Shown here one piece after another: positions 20,123-29,295 of a stretch of DNA of 64,000 nt. Source of the DNA: Symbiodinium natans (lineage: Eukaryota; Sar; Dinophyceae; Suessiales; Symbiodiniaceae). The position numbers and the translations under genes were made by a program. The notes below the pieces were generated by a model, which worked only from the letters and a program-made list of their open reading frames with translations, was not told the DNA's origin and did no database searches. Position 1 is the first letter of the stretch. Every line of letters begins with the position of its first letter. Location: NCBI GenBank assembly GCA_905221605.1, contig CAJNDS010002232.1, positions 35,001 to 99,000 on the forward strand, read 5' to 3'.

Positions 20123-20234
20123 ATTGCTCTTTCCTGGGCCTTGCACCTTGTCCGCCTCCTCCAGCATGTCACCACGTCGGTTTCTCTGCTCAGAGCCTTC
20201 TCACCCTTCTCCACGGCGACTTCTCACGGATCTC

Positions 20235-20290
20235 TTTAGGGTTTAGGGTTTAGGGTTTAGGGTTTAGGGTTGAGGGTTTAGGGTTCAGAG
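20235..20290 (+). repeat. F block
   Basis: Eight units. Confidence 0.96.
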
Positions 20291-20305
20291 CATGCTCCAA
20301 GAAGT

Positions 20306-20427
20306 CCTAGGTTTGCGGCCGCGTAGCATGTCAAAATGAAGTCGTCCATCTCATTTGTGGGAAAGCCGTGCGCTCGATCATGGAAAACAATCAGTCCGCT
20401 GGAGGTGTCCAGCCTGCCCTCCAAGGC
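20306..20427 (-). CDS. Exon-like island
   Basis: About 40 open codons on the minus strand, including LDTSSGLIVFHDRAHG and NEMDDFILTCY, compositionally very protein-like. Lies between F block 20235-20290 and R block 20430-20452. I could not fix both splice sites; no GT is present near the expected donor. Confidence 0.45.
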
Positions 20428-20452
20428 ATACCCTAAACCCTAAACCCTAAAC

Positions 20453-20506
20453 CTCCATTTCTCAGAGCTCCGGAACGGTCATATCCGAGGCATGGGTCAA
20501 GGAAGC
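20453..20506 (-). CDS. Exon-like island
   Basis: GGTTTCAG|GC acceptor and GGAG|GTTTAGGG donor enclose 54 nt reading FLDPCLGYDRSGALRNG on the minus strand. It probably belongs with the island at 20306-20427, although the block between them (20429-20452) would make a very short intron. Confidence 0.4.
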
Positions 20507-20649
20507 CTGAAACCACAATTCTTACTAGTTCTTGGTGGGGAGTTTGGGAATCCGGCGCTTCTTCCACCCCCCCCCCCCCTATACACAGGACCCCACTTAG
20601 CCCTTACACCCCTAAATAAACCTCGAAACCCCTAAAAGGGTTAGGGTTT

Positions 20650-20749
20650 CTAGACCCAAGAGTAACCTACTAGTGAAAAGGGTGCCCCTTTTGTAGGGGA
20701 ACCTAAGTCCTAAACACAAGGTAGTAAGGGCCTACTCTGGGTCCTAGGT
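20650..20749. mobile_element. Family G MITE
   Basis: CTAGACCCAAGAGTAACCTA to GGGCCTACTCTGGGTCCTAG. Confidence 0.85.
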
Positions 20750-20756
20750 TTAGCCA

Positions 20757-20879
20757 ATAGTCTGCTATTCGCTGAAGAACCGCCCAAAAACTCAAAGTGC
20801 TCTTCCTTATAAGGGCAATACGGGGATTACTATTATCTTCAATTCTTGCTGGGAATCTTAAGCACATAATAGTAGTATA
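20757..20879. mobile_element. Family E MITE
   Basis: AGTCTGCTATTCGCTGAAGA to AATCTTAAGCACATAATAGT; interior CTTCCTTATAAGGGCAATA. Confidence 0.8.
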
Positions 20880-21026
20880 GGGCACCATTTGGGGGTTCTA
20901 CTTTCTTGGATCCTCCTAGCGGTCTGGGCACCGAACCATAGAAGGAGCCTGTCTACTTGAAGAAGGCCGGGGACTTAGGTTTCGGACCCGGCTAATTCGC
21001 CCTAAACACCTTCCAGCCTTCCAGCA

Positions 21027-21160
21027 CTAAACCCTAAACCCTAAACCCTAGACCCTAGACCCTAGACCCTAGACCCTAAACCCTAAACCCTAGACCCTAA
21101 ACCCTAAACCCTAAACCCTAAACCCTAAATCCTAAACCCTAAACCCTAAACCCTAAACCC
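21027..21160 (-). repeat. R block with AGACCCT variants
   Basis: Five CCCTAGA units cluster near 21045-21095. Confidence 0.96.
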
Positions 21161-21277
21161 CTGAGGCCGAAGCAAGCAGGAGGCTGAGAGCCCACATAGA
21201 AAGCACCGAGTTCTGCCCACATGCGGCAGCACCACGCGAGAGTTGCTTGGGAACTTTTCCACCTCTGCACAGCCTAA
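21161..21277. other. Exon-like island between R and F blocks
   Basis: 117 bp; plus strand CCTGAG|GCC to AAGG|GTTTAG is open for 37 codons, and the minus strand is open too (CCTTAG|GCTG). Strand unresolved. Confidence 0.3.
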
Positions 21278-21338
21278 GGGTTTAGGGTTTAGGGTTTAGG
21301 GTTTAGGGTTTAGGGTTTAGGGCTAGGGTTTAGGGATT
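21278..21338 (+). repeat. F block
   Basis: Eight units. Confidence 0.96.
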
Positions 21339-21505
21339 AGGCCCTCAACCCTGAACTCCTACAGTAGATGGAGATCCCGCAGGAAGATGGGAGAAGGGGT
21401 TAGGGGATCCTGGCAAGGTTTTAGGGTGTTTTGGGGCTCGCTGCCTTGAACTAGCTTATGGTGGAGTGGGACCCAATGGGGATGAACAACAGCTCAGCCT
21501 ACCTC

Positions 21506-21588
21506 GGGTTTAGGGTTTAGGGTTTAGGGTTTAGGGTTTAGGGTTTAGGGTTTAGGGTTTAGGGTTTAGGGCTAGGGTTTAGGGTTTG
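21506..21588 (+). repeat. F block
   Basis: Eleven units, one truncated to GCTAGGG. Confidence 0.96.
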
Positions 21589-22070
21589 TCCAAGCCAAGG
21601 GCCGAGGAAGTTCAGAGAGCCCAATACTTCCGCAGTTTTCACCCTAGACCCTAAACCCTAAACTGGTCCTCTAAATGAAGGTGTATTGGGCTCCCCGAGA
21701 AGTAGGACGTACAGTTGACTTAGCCGTGAGAGGGTTTACTACCGGACATGAGTCTGGAGCCGCGGGACATTGGCAGCTTGTGTGGGTTTAAGGTGCCTCT
21801 TAAGTGTTTAGGGTTTAGGGTTTAGGGTGCCCTTTAACCACTTTAGCCCCAAACCCTAAACATTGAAAACCTAACCTCGAAAGAGCATTAAAACCCTAAA
21901 CTTCTAAACCCTAAGCCCTCAATCTCTAAACATTCAAATCCCGAACCTCTGCAAAACCCCAAACTTCGAAACCCTAAGCCCTTAAAAGCAGTCCCAGGGT
22001 TTTTTGGGGAGCAGGAGGATCCTCCAAGCTCCGGGTAGGGGATTGTTTGACGATTTAGGGTTTATATAAC

Positions 22071-22160
22071 TAGGGTTTAGGGTTTAGGGTTTAGGGTTTA
22101 GGGTTTAGGGTTTAGGGTTTAGGGTTTAGGGTTAGGGTTTAGGGTTTAGGGTTTAGGGCT
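22071..22160 (+). repeat. F block
   Basis: Twelve units with a one-base deletion near 22131. Confidence 0.96.
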
Positions 22161-22387
22161 TTCAGTCAGAGGCCTTTCGGCTTCAGGATCTAGCGGGTCG
22201 TATCGGGAGCAGGGGCTTTAGGGTTTAGGGGTTTAGGGCTTAGGGTTTAGGCCCTGCAGCCCCAAATTCCGAATCCTGACCTCTCCAGTTGTGTTGAACG
22301 CCGGCTCAACTATACACGCTAAACCAAACACTCAGCTCTACTAGACACCCGAAACTCTAAACCCACCTCAACCCAACATCCTGAACC

Positions 22388-22560
22388 GTAAACCCTAAAC
22401 CCTAAACACTAAACCCTAAACCCTAAACCCTACCTAAACCCTAAACACCAAACCCTAAACCCTAAACCCTGAACCCTGAACCCTAAAGACAAAACTCTAA
22501 ACACTAAACACTAAACCCTAAACCCTAAACCCTAAACCCTAAACCCTAAACCCTAAACCC
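22388..22560 (-). repeat. R block with ACTAAA variants
   Basis: Several CACTAAA units dispersed. Confidence 0.94.
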
Positions 22561-22660
22561 ACTCCCAGGCCCCAAGAGAACAACCCCCGAACGCAGAGCC
22601 TGGCATGGTCGATGAGAACACTTGCTTTCTGATAAGTAGGACACCACAGCCACAAGCTCG
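22561..22660 (+). other. Exon-like island between R and F blocks
   Basis: CTCCCAG|GCCCC to AGCTC|GTTTGG is open on the plus strand and reads EPGMVDENTCFLISRT. Same R-island-F layout as the exons of models A and B. Confidence 0.3.
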
Positions 22661-22965
22661 TTTGGGTTTTAGGGTTTTAGGGTTTTTAGGGGTTTAGGGT
22701 TTAGGGTTTAGCCCTGCTGTACGTGCTCACTAACAGCGTATCAGAGTCATAAGTCAGATAGGGTCTATATTTCGAGGGGAGTTAGAGTCACGAAAGAGTC
22801 CTTACCAGATGACTCAGAGCCAGTGTTTAGGGTTTAGGGGTTTAGGGTTTGCCTTAAACAGCAGCTGCATAGGCTCTGCGCCGTTACCACCCCGCAAAAG
22901 GCCCCGATCACCAGCACCGCACGACCTGCAACAGGGGCTTAGGTTGTTGTGGTGTTTGGGGCTTT

Positions 22966-23060
22966 AACCCTAAACCCTAAACCCTAAACCTAAACCCTAA
23001 ACCCTAAACCCTAAACCCTAAACCCTAAACCCTAGGGCTTAGGAGTTTAGGGTTTATAGG
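22966..23060. repeat. R block abutting F block
   Basis: CCCTAAACCCTAGGGCTTAGG joins the two orientations without spacer at about 23034. Confidence 0.93.
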
Positions 23061-23073
23061 GGTTTAGTCTTAC

Positions 23074-23215
23074 GGCAGTTAGATGGTCCCTTCGTTGGGC
23101 CCTTACAAAGGGACCCCTAATACCCGTTAGAGACCCTATACAACCCAAGGGCCCACACATCAAAACCCTTTAAGAGAAGGTAAGGGATCACATTAAGGGA
23201 CCATGCAACTACCCC
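23074..23215. mobile_element. Family C MITE, complete
   Basis: GGCAGTTAGATGGTCCCTTC to AAGGGACCATGCAACTACCC. Confidence 0.88.
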
Positions 23216-23217
23216 GA

Positions 23218-23500
23218 AACCCCGCACCCTAAACCCAAAATCCTAAACCCTAAATGCTAAACCCTAAGCCCAAACCCTAAACCCTAAACCCTAAACCCTA
23301 AATCCTAAACCCTAAACCCTGAACCCTAAAAGCCCTAAAACCATCAGCATGCTTAGGGTTTAGGGTTTAGGGTTTAGGGTTTAGGGTTTAGGGTTTAGGG
23401 TTTAGGGTCTAGGGTCTAGGGTTTAGGGTTTAGGGTTTAGGGTTTAGGGTTTAGGGTTTAGGGTTTAGCGTTTAGGGTTTCGGGTTTAGGGTTTAGGGGT
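23218..23500. repeat. R block then F block, 20-bp gap
   Basis: R 23218-23335 and F 23352-23500, separated by about 16 bp containing GCATGC. Confidence 0.94.
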
Positions 23501-24145
23501 GACTGCCAGCCACACCTGACAGCGGAGCTGAGTTTGAGCGCTTTAGGGTTTAGGGTTTAGGGTTTAGGGTTTAGGGTTTAGGGTTTAGGGTTTAGGCATT
23601 TGAAAGCGTAAAGAATCTCAGAATGGTGCATGGCTACCCCTGACAGGCTTGCAGACAACTCGAGCACGCCATCAAGAGCGGATAAGGGTTTGGGTTTAGG
23701 GTTCAGGGTTTAGAGAAATTCTCGGTCTACCCCCCGCCCCCGCCCCCACACAATAACCAAACTCAACCCTAAGCCCTAAACCTTTAACCAGAAACGGAAA
23801 ACATGTGAACTCCTCCAAAACCTAGTCCCGATGTAGCCCATCTGGGAGTTTAGTGTTTCGGGTACAGTACGATTTTGGGGTTTGGGGTTCGGGGTTCGGG
23901 GTTTAGGGCTCAGTATAGGGGCCTGAATAGTTATTATCATAGTATATGTATAAATGGACCATCAGCAAATACCCAAAACCCTAAACCCTAAACCCTAACC
24001 CCAGAAGGGATACCCCTTCATCGAGCAGATGCCATCTGAGCCCAGGACATCCGAAGCACTCCATCTCCGAGACCAATCCCACCTGTTGGGGTGTGGGGTT
24101 TAGGGTTTAGGGTTTCGGGTTTGGAGGTGCTGGGTTTTGGGATCG

Positions 24146-24253
24146 TCAGGTTTGCAGTTTATGGGGGCCAAAGATCGTCTCAGATGAGGCTCCAGCCAGC
24201 GCTACAAACGGCAAGCGGGTGTAGACGAACAGGTCGAACACGCTTTGGTAGAC
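24146..24253 (-). CDS. Exon-like island, possible gene 3' end
   Basis: After TTTCCAG|GT the minus strand is open for 35 codons to TGA (24148-24146). It reads VYQSVFDLFVYTRLPFVALA, then GASSETIFGPHKLQT, partly hydrophobic. Adjacent island 24096-24003 is open on both strands. Confidence 0.42.
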   Translation of the reverse strand, partial: VYQSVFDLFVYTRLPFVALAGASSETIFGPHKLQT

Positions 24254-24284
24254 CTGGAAAGTCATGGCAGGCGAAGTTTAACCC

Positions 24285-24492
24285 CAAACCCTAAAGCCCT
24301 AAACCCTAAAACCCTAAAACCCTAAAAACCTAAAACCCTAAAACCCTAGAACCCTAAAACCCTAATACCCTAAAACCCTAAAACCCTAAAACCCGAAAAC
24401 CCTAAAACCCAAAAACCCTAAAACCCGAAAACCCTAAAACCCGAAAACCCTAAACCCTAAAACCCAAAAACCCTAAAACCCTAAACCCTAAA
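24285..24492 (-). repeat. 8-bp variant array AAAACCCT
   Basis: About 25 octamers with AAAACCCG and AAAACCCA variants. Confidence 0.96.
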
Positions 24493-24947
24493 GTCCGGCC
24501 TACACTCCTAGACCCTGAACTCAAAAGCCTAAAAGGGTTACGGTTGGGGGCCTATGCTTTGAAGAACCCCAAAGCCAAAACCCAGAATCCAAAACCCTAG
24601 TAAGTTCCACCACGTAATCTAGGCGTCTGGAGGCCCTCAAGCCCCGAAAACCCAGAGTCCTAAGCCTGAATCAAAAGCACAACAAATTGTTGTTTAGGGT
24701 TTTTCGGTCTAGTGTTTCGGAGGCCCTGATTCCTAAACCGTAAACCCTTAAAGGCACTCAACCCGAATCGAACCCGCACTTTGGGTTGCAACGACAAAGG
24801 CTTCCAGCTTCCTTTTCATTGGAGGGTGCCTAGGTGTAATTTACAGGGCCAGGGAAATATTAAATTAGGATTTGGGGTTTAGGGTTTAAGGGTTGGGAGA
24901 TCGGGGCTTGAAGGCTTGTAGAGTTCCGGCCGGGAAAGCCTTAGACA

Positions 24948-25017
24948 CCCTAAACCCTAAACCCTAAACCCTAAACCCTAAACCCTAAACCCTAAACCCC
25001 AAACCCTAAACCCTAAA
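24948..25017 (-). repeat. R block
   Basis: Ten units. Confidence 0.96.
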
Positions 25018-25134
25018 CACACAGAAAGCTGTCAGGATGGCTCAGGCAGGATGCTTTCGGGGCCATACGGCTTGGGGGTCTTCGGTTTTTGTAAACGCAA
25101 TCCCTAAGCCTTAGGGCCTGGGGGGGGTGGCTTC

Positions 25135-25250
25135 TAAATGCTACTACTATATTAGCATAATCACTATGATGACGATGATTATTGTTATTGCTATTATTGT
25201 TATTTTTCTTATTACTATTCTTGTTATTATTGTTTGATGAGTTATACTTC
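25135..25250. repeat. AT-rich TTATTG-type simple sequence
   Basis: Imperfect ATTATTGTT and TTCTTATTACTA triplet mixtures, unlike the GC-balanced surroundings. Confidence 0.85.
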
Positions 25251-25304
25251 TTCTTACTCCCTAAACCCTAGACCCTAAACCCTAAGCCTTCTGCTCAACA
25301 TTAC

Positions 25305-25396
25305 CTTGCATCATGAAACTGGCAACCTGCATCGCCAACATCGGGTTCCGCTTGGGTATTCAACACACTTGTGGGCTCCTGCACTGCGCGATGGAC
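25305..25396 (-). CDS. Exon-like island
   Basis: GGCTCAG|GTCC acceptor and GCAAG|GTAATG donor on the minus strand, 92 nt open, reading EPTSVLNTQAEPDVGDAG. The opposite strand is also open, so the strand rests on the splice sites. Followed on the + side by F block 25416-25492. Confidence 0.4.
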
Positions 25397-25415
25397 CTGA
25401 GCCCCAAGCCCTGAA

Positions 25416-25700
25416 TTAGGGTTTAGGGTTTAGGGTTTAGGGTTTAGGGTTTAGGGTTTAGGGTTTAGGGTTTAGGGTTTAGGGTTTAGGGCAAAACCGT
25501 AAACCCCTAAAACCCTAAAAACCCGAGTCCCTAAACCCCTCCCAAGCACTAGAACCCTAAACCCCTTAACCCCCAAATCCCTTAAACCCTAAGACCACTT
25601 AAACCCCAAGCCCTAAACCTCTTAAACCTTAACACCCAAAACCCTACAACCCTACAACCCTAAACCCTAAACCCCTTAAGCCCTATGCCCTAAGCCCTAG
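25416..25700. repeat. F block abutting degenerate R block
   Basis: F 25416-25492, then GCAAAACCGT, then degraded CCCTAAA words to 25700. Confidence 0.93.
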
Positions 25701-25766
25701 GGAAGCGTTCAGCTGAGTCAGCGTCCTGCCGGCTGGTCATCCCCTTCTCCTGTGCACATGATTCTT

Positions 25767-25841
25767 GGGGTTTAGGGTTTAGGGTTTAGGGTTTAGGGTT
25801 TAGGGTTTAGGGTTTAGGGTTTAGGGTTTAGGGTTTAGGGC
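25767..25841 (+). repeat. F block
   Basis: Ten or eleven perfect units, immediately followed by family E and D elements. Confidence 0.97.
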
Positions 25842-25960
25842 TACTACTATTTGCTTAAGAACTGGCGATGTTCCCCCTTGTACTAACAGTCCTTAACAGA
25901 GATCATAATAGGGGGTACTACAATCCCTATGAAGGACTGTAGCATAAGGGGGAACATCCC
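25842..25960. mobile_element. Family D MITE next to a family E end
   Basis: CTACTATTTGCTTAAGAAC (family E end) is cut at 25862 and followed by GATGTTCCCCCTTGTACTAA to AAGGGGGAACATCCC, a complete D element, consistent with nested insertion. Confidence 0.83.
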
Positions 25961-26344
25961 AAACTACAATAATATGAAACGTAATAATCACCAGAGGGTT
26001 TAGGGTTTAGGGCTTCAGGAAAAAGAACAATACTACAATTTTAATAGAACTTCGTACGAGGAGCAACACTCACTAACAATAATGATTCACTATGACATAA
26101 TACTAGAGTGGTAACCGTGAAAAACAAAGAACCAAAAACAGGAATAACGATATCAATGCACTTGCAAACTGCTTCAGAGCCCCTAAGCCCGAAACGACCC
26201 CAAACCCCAAACCTCAAACCCCAAACCCCTAACCTCACCCATAACCCTGTTTGCTTACAGTTCAGGGTTTAGGGTTCAAGGTTTAGGGTTTAGGGACCCC
26301 AAACCCTAACCTCACCCCTAAAACCGTAAACCCCTAAATTCGTT

Positions 26345-26451
26345 TGTATGCGTTGAGCTTCCGGACGCTTCTGGAGTGCCGAGGCAGGCGACGGAGTTCT
26401 TATACGAAGCCGCAGAAGCCACAGAAAAGACTGAAAAGACGTAGCTGTGTG
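26345..26451. other. Exon-like island
   Basis: Plus reads ATEFLYEAAEATEKTEKT to TAG; minus has CTTTTCAG and is open too. Coding plausible, strand unresolved. Confidence 0.3.
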
Positions 26452-27237
26452 CTTAAACCCTCAGGCCCTCAAACCCTCAAACCCTAAACCCCAAAACCCA
26501 AAACATGGATGTAGTGGTTCATCGCTATTCAGGCCCACAGAACTCGAAAACAAACTCCAAAAGCAATCCAGGGTTCTGGGGTTTCGGGTTCGAGGGTCCT
26601 AGGCCGCTAGGGTTTTGGGTGTGAAGGAATTTGGGTCTAGGGTTTAGGGTCTGGGGTTTAGGGTTTAGGGTTTAGGGCTAGGGTTTAGGGTCTGGGGTTT
26701 AGGGTTTAAGTTTGGGGTTTTAGGGTCTAGGGTTCCTTTGATCCCCTGTGCTTGTGAACGCATCGAAGCTCTGCCCGAGCAAGCTGAACGCTAAACCCGA
26801 CCCCTTAAACCTTAAACCCTAAACCGTGAACTCTGAACCCTGAACCCTAAACCCTAAACCCTAAACCCTACTAGGGTTTGGGGGTGTGGGGTGACCGAGG
26901 GAGGATCAACGGACTCAAGTCTAAGCCAGCCATGCCCCTGCAGCTCCAAACGCAACCCTAAACCCTGGAGCCCTGACACCCTTCAAAACGAACCCTAAAT
27001 CCTAAGCCCTAAACCCTAAACCCTGACCCCTCGACCTGAACCCAGGAAGCCGAATCGAAAGCCAACACGTGGGATTTGGGGGGGTGCAAGGGTTAAGGGT
27101 TTTTCTGGCCAATCTTCAACCTCTGCATGCCCCCTCCTCTCCACCCCTGGTTCGTAGTAGGGAATGGGGGAATTAGCTATACACAATCCCTTACGGGTAT
27201 TTGTAGGGGGAAAAAGGGTACCTCATTCGCCCATTCC

Positions 27238-27322
27238 CCTAAACCCTAGCCCTGAACCCTAGCCCTAAACCCTAAACCCTAAACCCTAAACCCTAAACCC
27301 TAAACCCTAAACCCTAAACCCT
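27238..27322 (-). repeat. R block
   Basis: Twelve units. Confidence 0.96.
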
Positions 27323-27483
27323 GCCAAGAACCAGCAAGCTCCTGCACAAGGTAGTCCACAAGAAATGGCCTGGACTTCGCACAAAACGATTGGGCCGCTA
27401 TCGGCAAGCTCTACACAAATCCTCAACCCGGAGCCCCCTACACCCTAGACCACTCTAAACCCTAAACACTAAACCCCCAAACG

Positions 27484-27558
27484 GTTTAGGGTTTAGGGTT
27501 TAGGGTTTAGGGTTTAGGGTTTAGGGTTTAGGGTTTAGGGTTTAGGGTTTAGGGTTTG
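27484..27558 (+). repeat. F block
   Basis: Eleven perfect units. Confidence 0.97.
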
Positions 27559-27867
27559 TTCTTGGTCGGAAGGCTTTGGTGTCGATGATCTGGTGAAGCT
27601 CACGAAAAGCTAAAGACCCTGTGCTGCGCAAAAGTCGCGTGCTGTTGGGGTTTTCAGGCTTCAAGGGGGTTGAGGGTTTGGGGCTTAGGGTTTGGGAAGT
27701 CGTGTCTGGAATTAGGGCTTACAGTGAAGGGTTTAGAAGCATGTCCCTGGCAGGTCGAAACCCCTGACTTCTGATGCCACAGTCGCGGACAGGCCACATC
27801 ATGCACAGCCTACTTGACGGTTTAGGGTTTAGGCTTAGGCTTGGGGGTTAGGGTCTGGGGTTTAGGG

Positions 27868-27974
27868 GTTCATGGGTACCATAAATAGGTGGAGAATCTG
27901 TAGGTACCTTGAAAACGGTTATAGGCATAGGAACCCTACTCAGAACCCTACTTATAAGTATGAACCTTCAAGTA
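27868..27974. mobile_element. Family A MITE
   Basis: GGTTCATGGGTACC and TACTTATAAGTATGAACCTTCAAGTA ends. Confidence 0.8.
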
Positions 27975-28240
27975 ATCTCTTTCCTTGAGGGACAAGAAAG
28001 GCTTCAGATCCCAAACCAATTTGGGGTTTAGGGTTGAGGGCAGGAACGTGCCAGTCGAGCAAGCTGAGCCAGAGTCATGACTAACCACTGCTCTCTTGCG
28101 ATAGGCGTTTGTAGTCTGCATATGCATGTCTGCCTGTGTAGCCTGAATATTCTCCCCCTGTCCTACATGTGTATATATTCATACAGTACTGGGGGCAGGA
28201 GGGAGGAAAGAGAGCGGGGTCCTGAAGCCAAGGCAGCCCC

Positions 28241-28500
28241 TAAACCCTAAACCCTCAACCCTCAACCCTCAACCCTCAACCCTAAACCCTAAACCCTAAA
28301 CCCTAAACCCTAAACCCTAAACCCCCACACCGGACATCGAGGTGTGCTGGGGCGCCCTGACTCGGAAGGCTTGAACTGCGACCAGAAGGCGAAGAGATAG
28401 AGCCTGAAGAGCCCATGCAGGTTTAGGGTTTAGGGTTTAGGGTTTAGGGTTTAGGGTTTAGGGTTTAGGGTTGAGGGTTGAGGGTTGAGGGTTGAGGGCT
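28241..28500. repeat. Mirror-image telomeric pair around a 95-bp island
   Basis: Left: two CCCTAAA, four CCCTCAA, about seven CCCTAAA. Right (28421-28500): seven TTTAGGG then four TTGAGGG. Variant order is the same reading outward from the island, so the arms are inverted copies. The right arm is itself bracketed by CTGAAGAGCNNATGCAGG (28404, 28499). Confidence 0.95.
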
Positions 28501-28742
28501 GAAGAGCAATGCAGGATTTACGGCTTAATAGGGTTTAGAGCTACGAAACGTTGCTGTTTTGGGGGGAACAACAAGGATTCTAGAATTGTGCAGGAGGGGA
28601 AGTAACAACAACCATGCTGGATTGATTACCAGAATAGGTTCATGCTTGGGGGAAGGATTGGCAACTCGTGGGTGGATGTTCGGGCGCGTGGTTTGCCTGG
28701 ACCCCCGTGTCCACAATCCTGATTGCAACAGGGTGTTCCAGA

Positions 28743-28779
28743 TTAGGGTTTAGGGTTTAGGGTTTAGGGTTTAGGGTTG
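28743..28779 (+). repeat. F block
   Basis: Five units, last telomeric block before the CHAT island. Confidence 0.96.
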
Positions 28780-28840
28780 GAGGGGTACGGTTGTTCTAAG
28801 CTATGGTCTCTTTCTTGAAAACAACACATCCCGGCTTATT

Positions 28841-28944
28841 AGCTAGACCCGGGAGGAACCTAGGAATGATGGTTTTAAGGGGGTTATCAGGGAACCCCAA
28901 CCCTAAAAACAGGAAAAAAGGGCCTACCTCCCGGTCCTAGCTAG
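28841..28944. mobile_element. Family G MITE, best copy
   Basis: AGCTAGACCCGGGAGGAACC to CCTCCCGGTCCTAGCTAG. Adjacent to the 3' side of the CHAT gene. Confidence 0.88.
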
Positions 28945-29295
28945 AGAACTGCCCATGTGAGGCGTGTGAGCTTCGTGCCAGAGCAGCCGCTCGGAAACAG
29001 GAGTCAGCGCATCGCTGCCTGCAAAGCTTGCCGGGCTGATTTTTGTCAGAGCTTGCAGGGGTTAGTTGCATGATCCAGGGGTGTAGGAGTTTAGGCACTT
29101 TGGAGAAGCACACTCTGACAGACCATGCAGTACGGCCCTTGCCCAGACCGAGACTACTAGCGCACCCCGCCAGAACACCTGCACATGCAACTCGCAAGAG
29201 CCCCTTCCACACTATCACATCCTTGTCCACGCATTCGTTGCCGACGATGGTATCCCGCAAGCCACATCTGCAGCTGCAGATTTGACGGATTTGCT
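28945..29295 (-). other. Non-repetitive region 3' of the CHAT gene
   Basis: No telomeric repeat. An open minus-strand frame (29314-28937) overlaps the CHAT stop in another phase and could be a 3' UTR, a further exon or nothing. It ends against a palindromic family G element at 28841-28944. Confidence 0.35.

Noticed and set aside
2522-24096. Taking every open island as an exon
   Set aside because: A 100-bp island has an open frame among six by chance quite often. Only islands that chain in phase with splice sites, or have very protein-like sequence, were kept, with lowered confidence.
24755-24800. Reverse-strand tRNA T-arm (GGGTTCGATTCGGG)
   Set aside because: The stems do not pair as a T arm and no anticodon arm is found.
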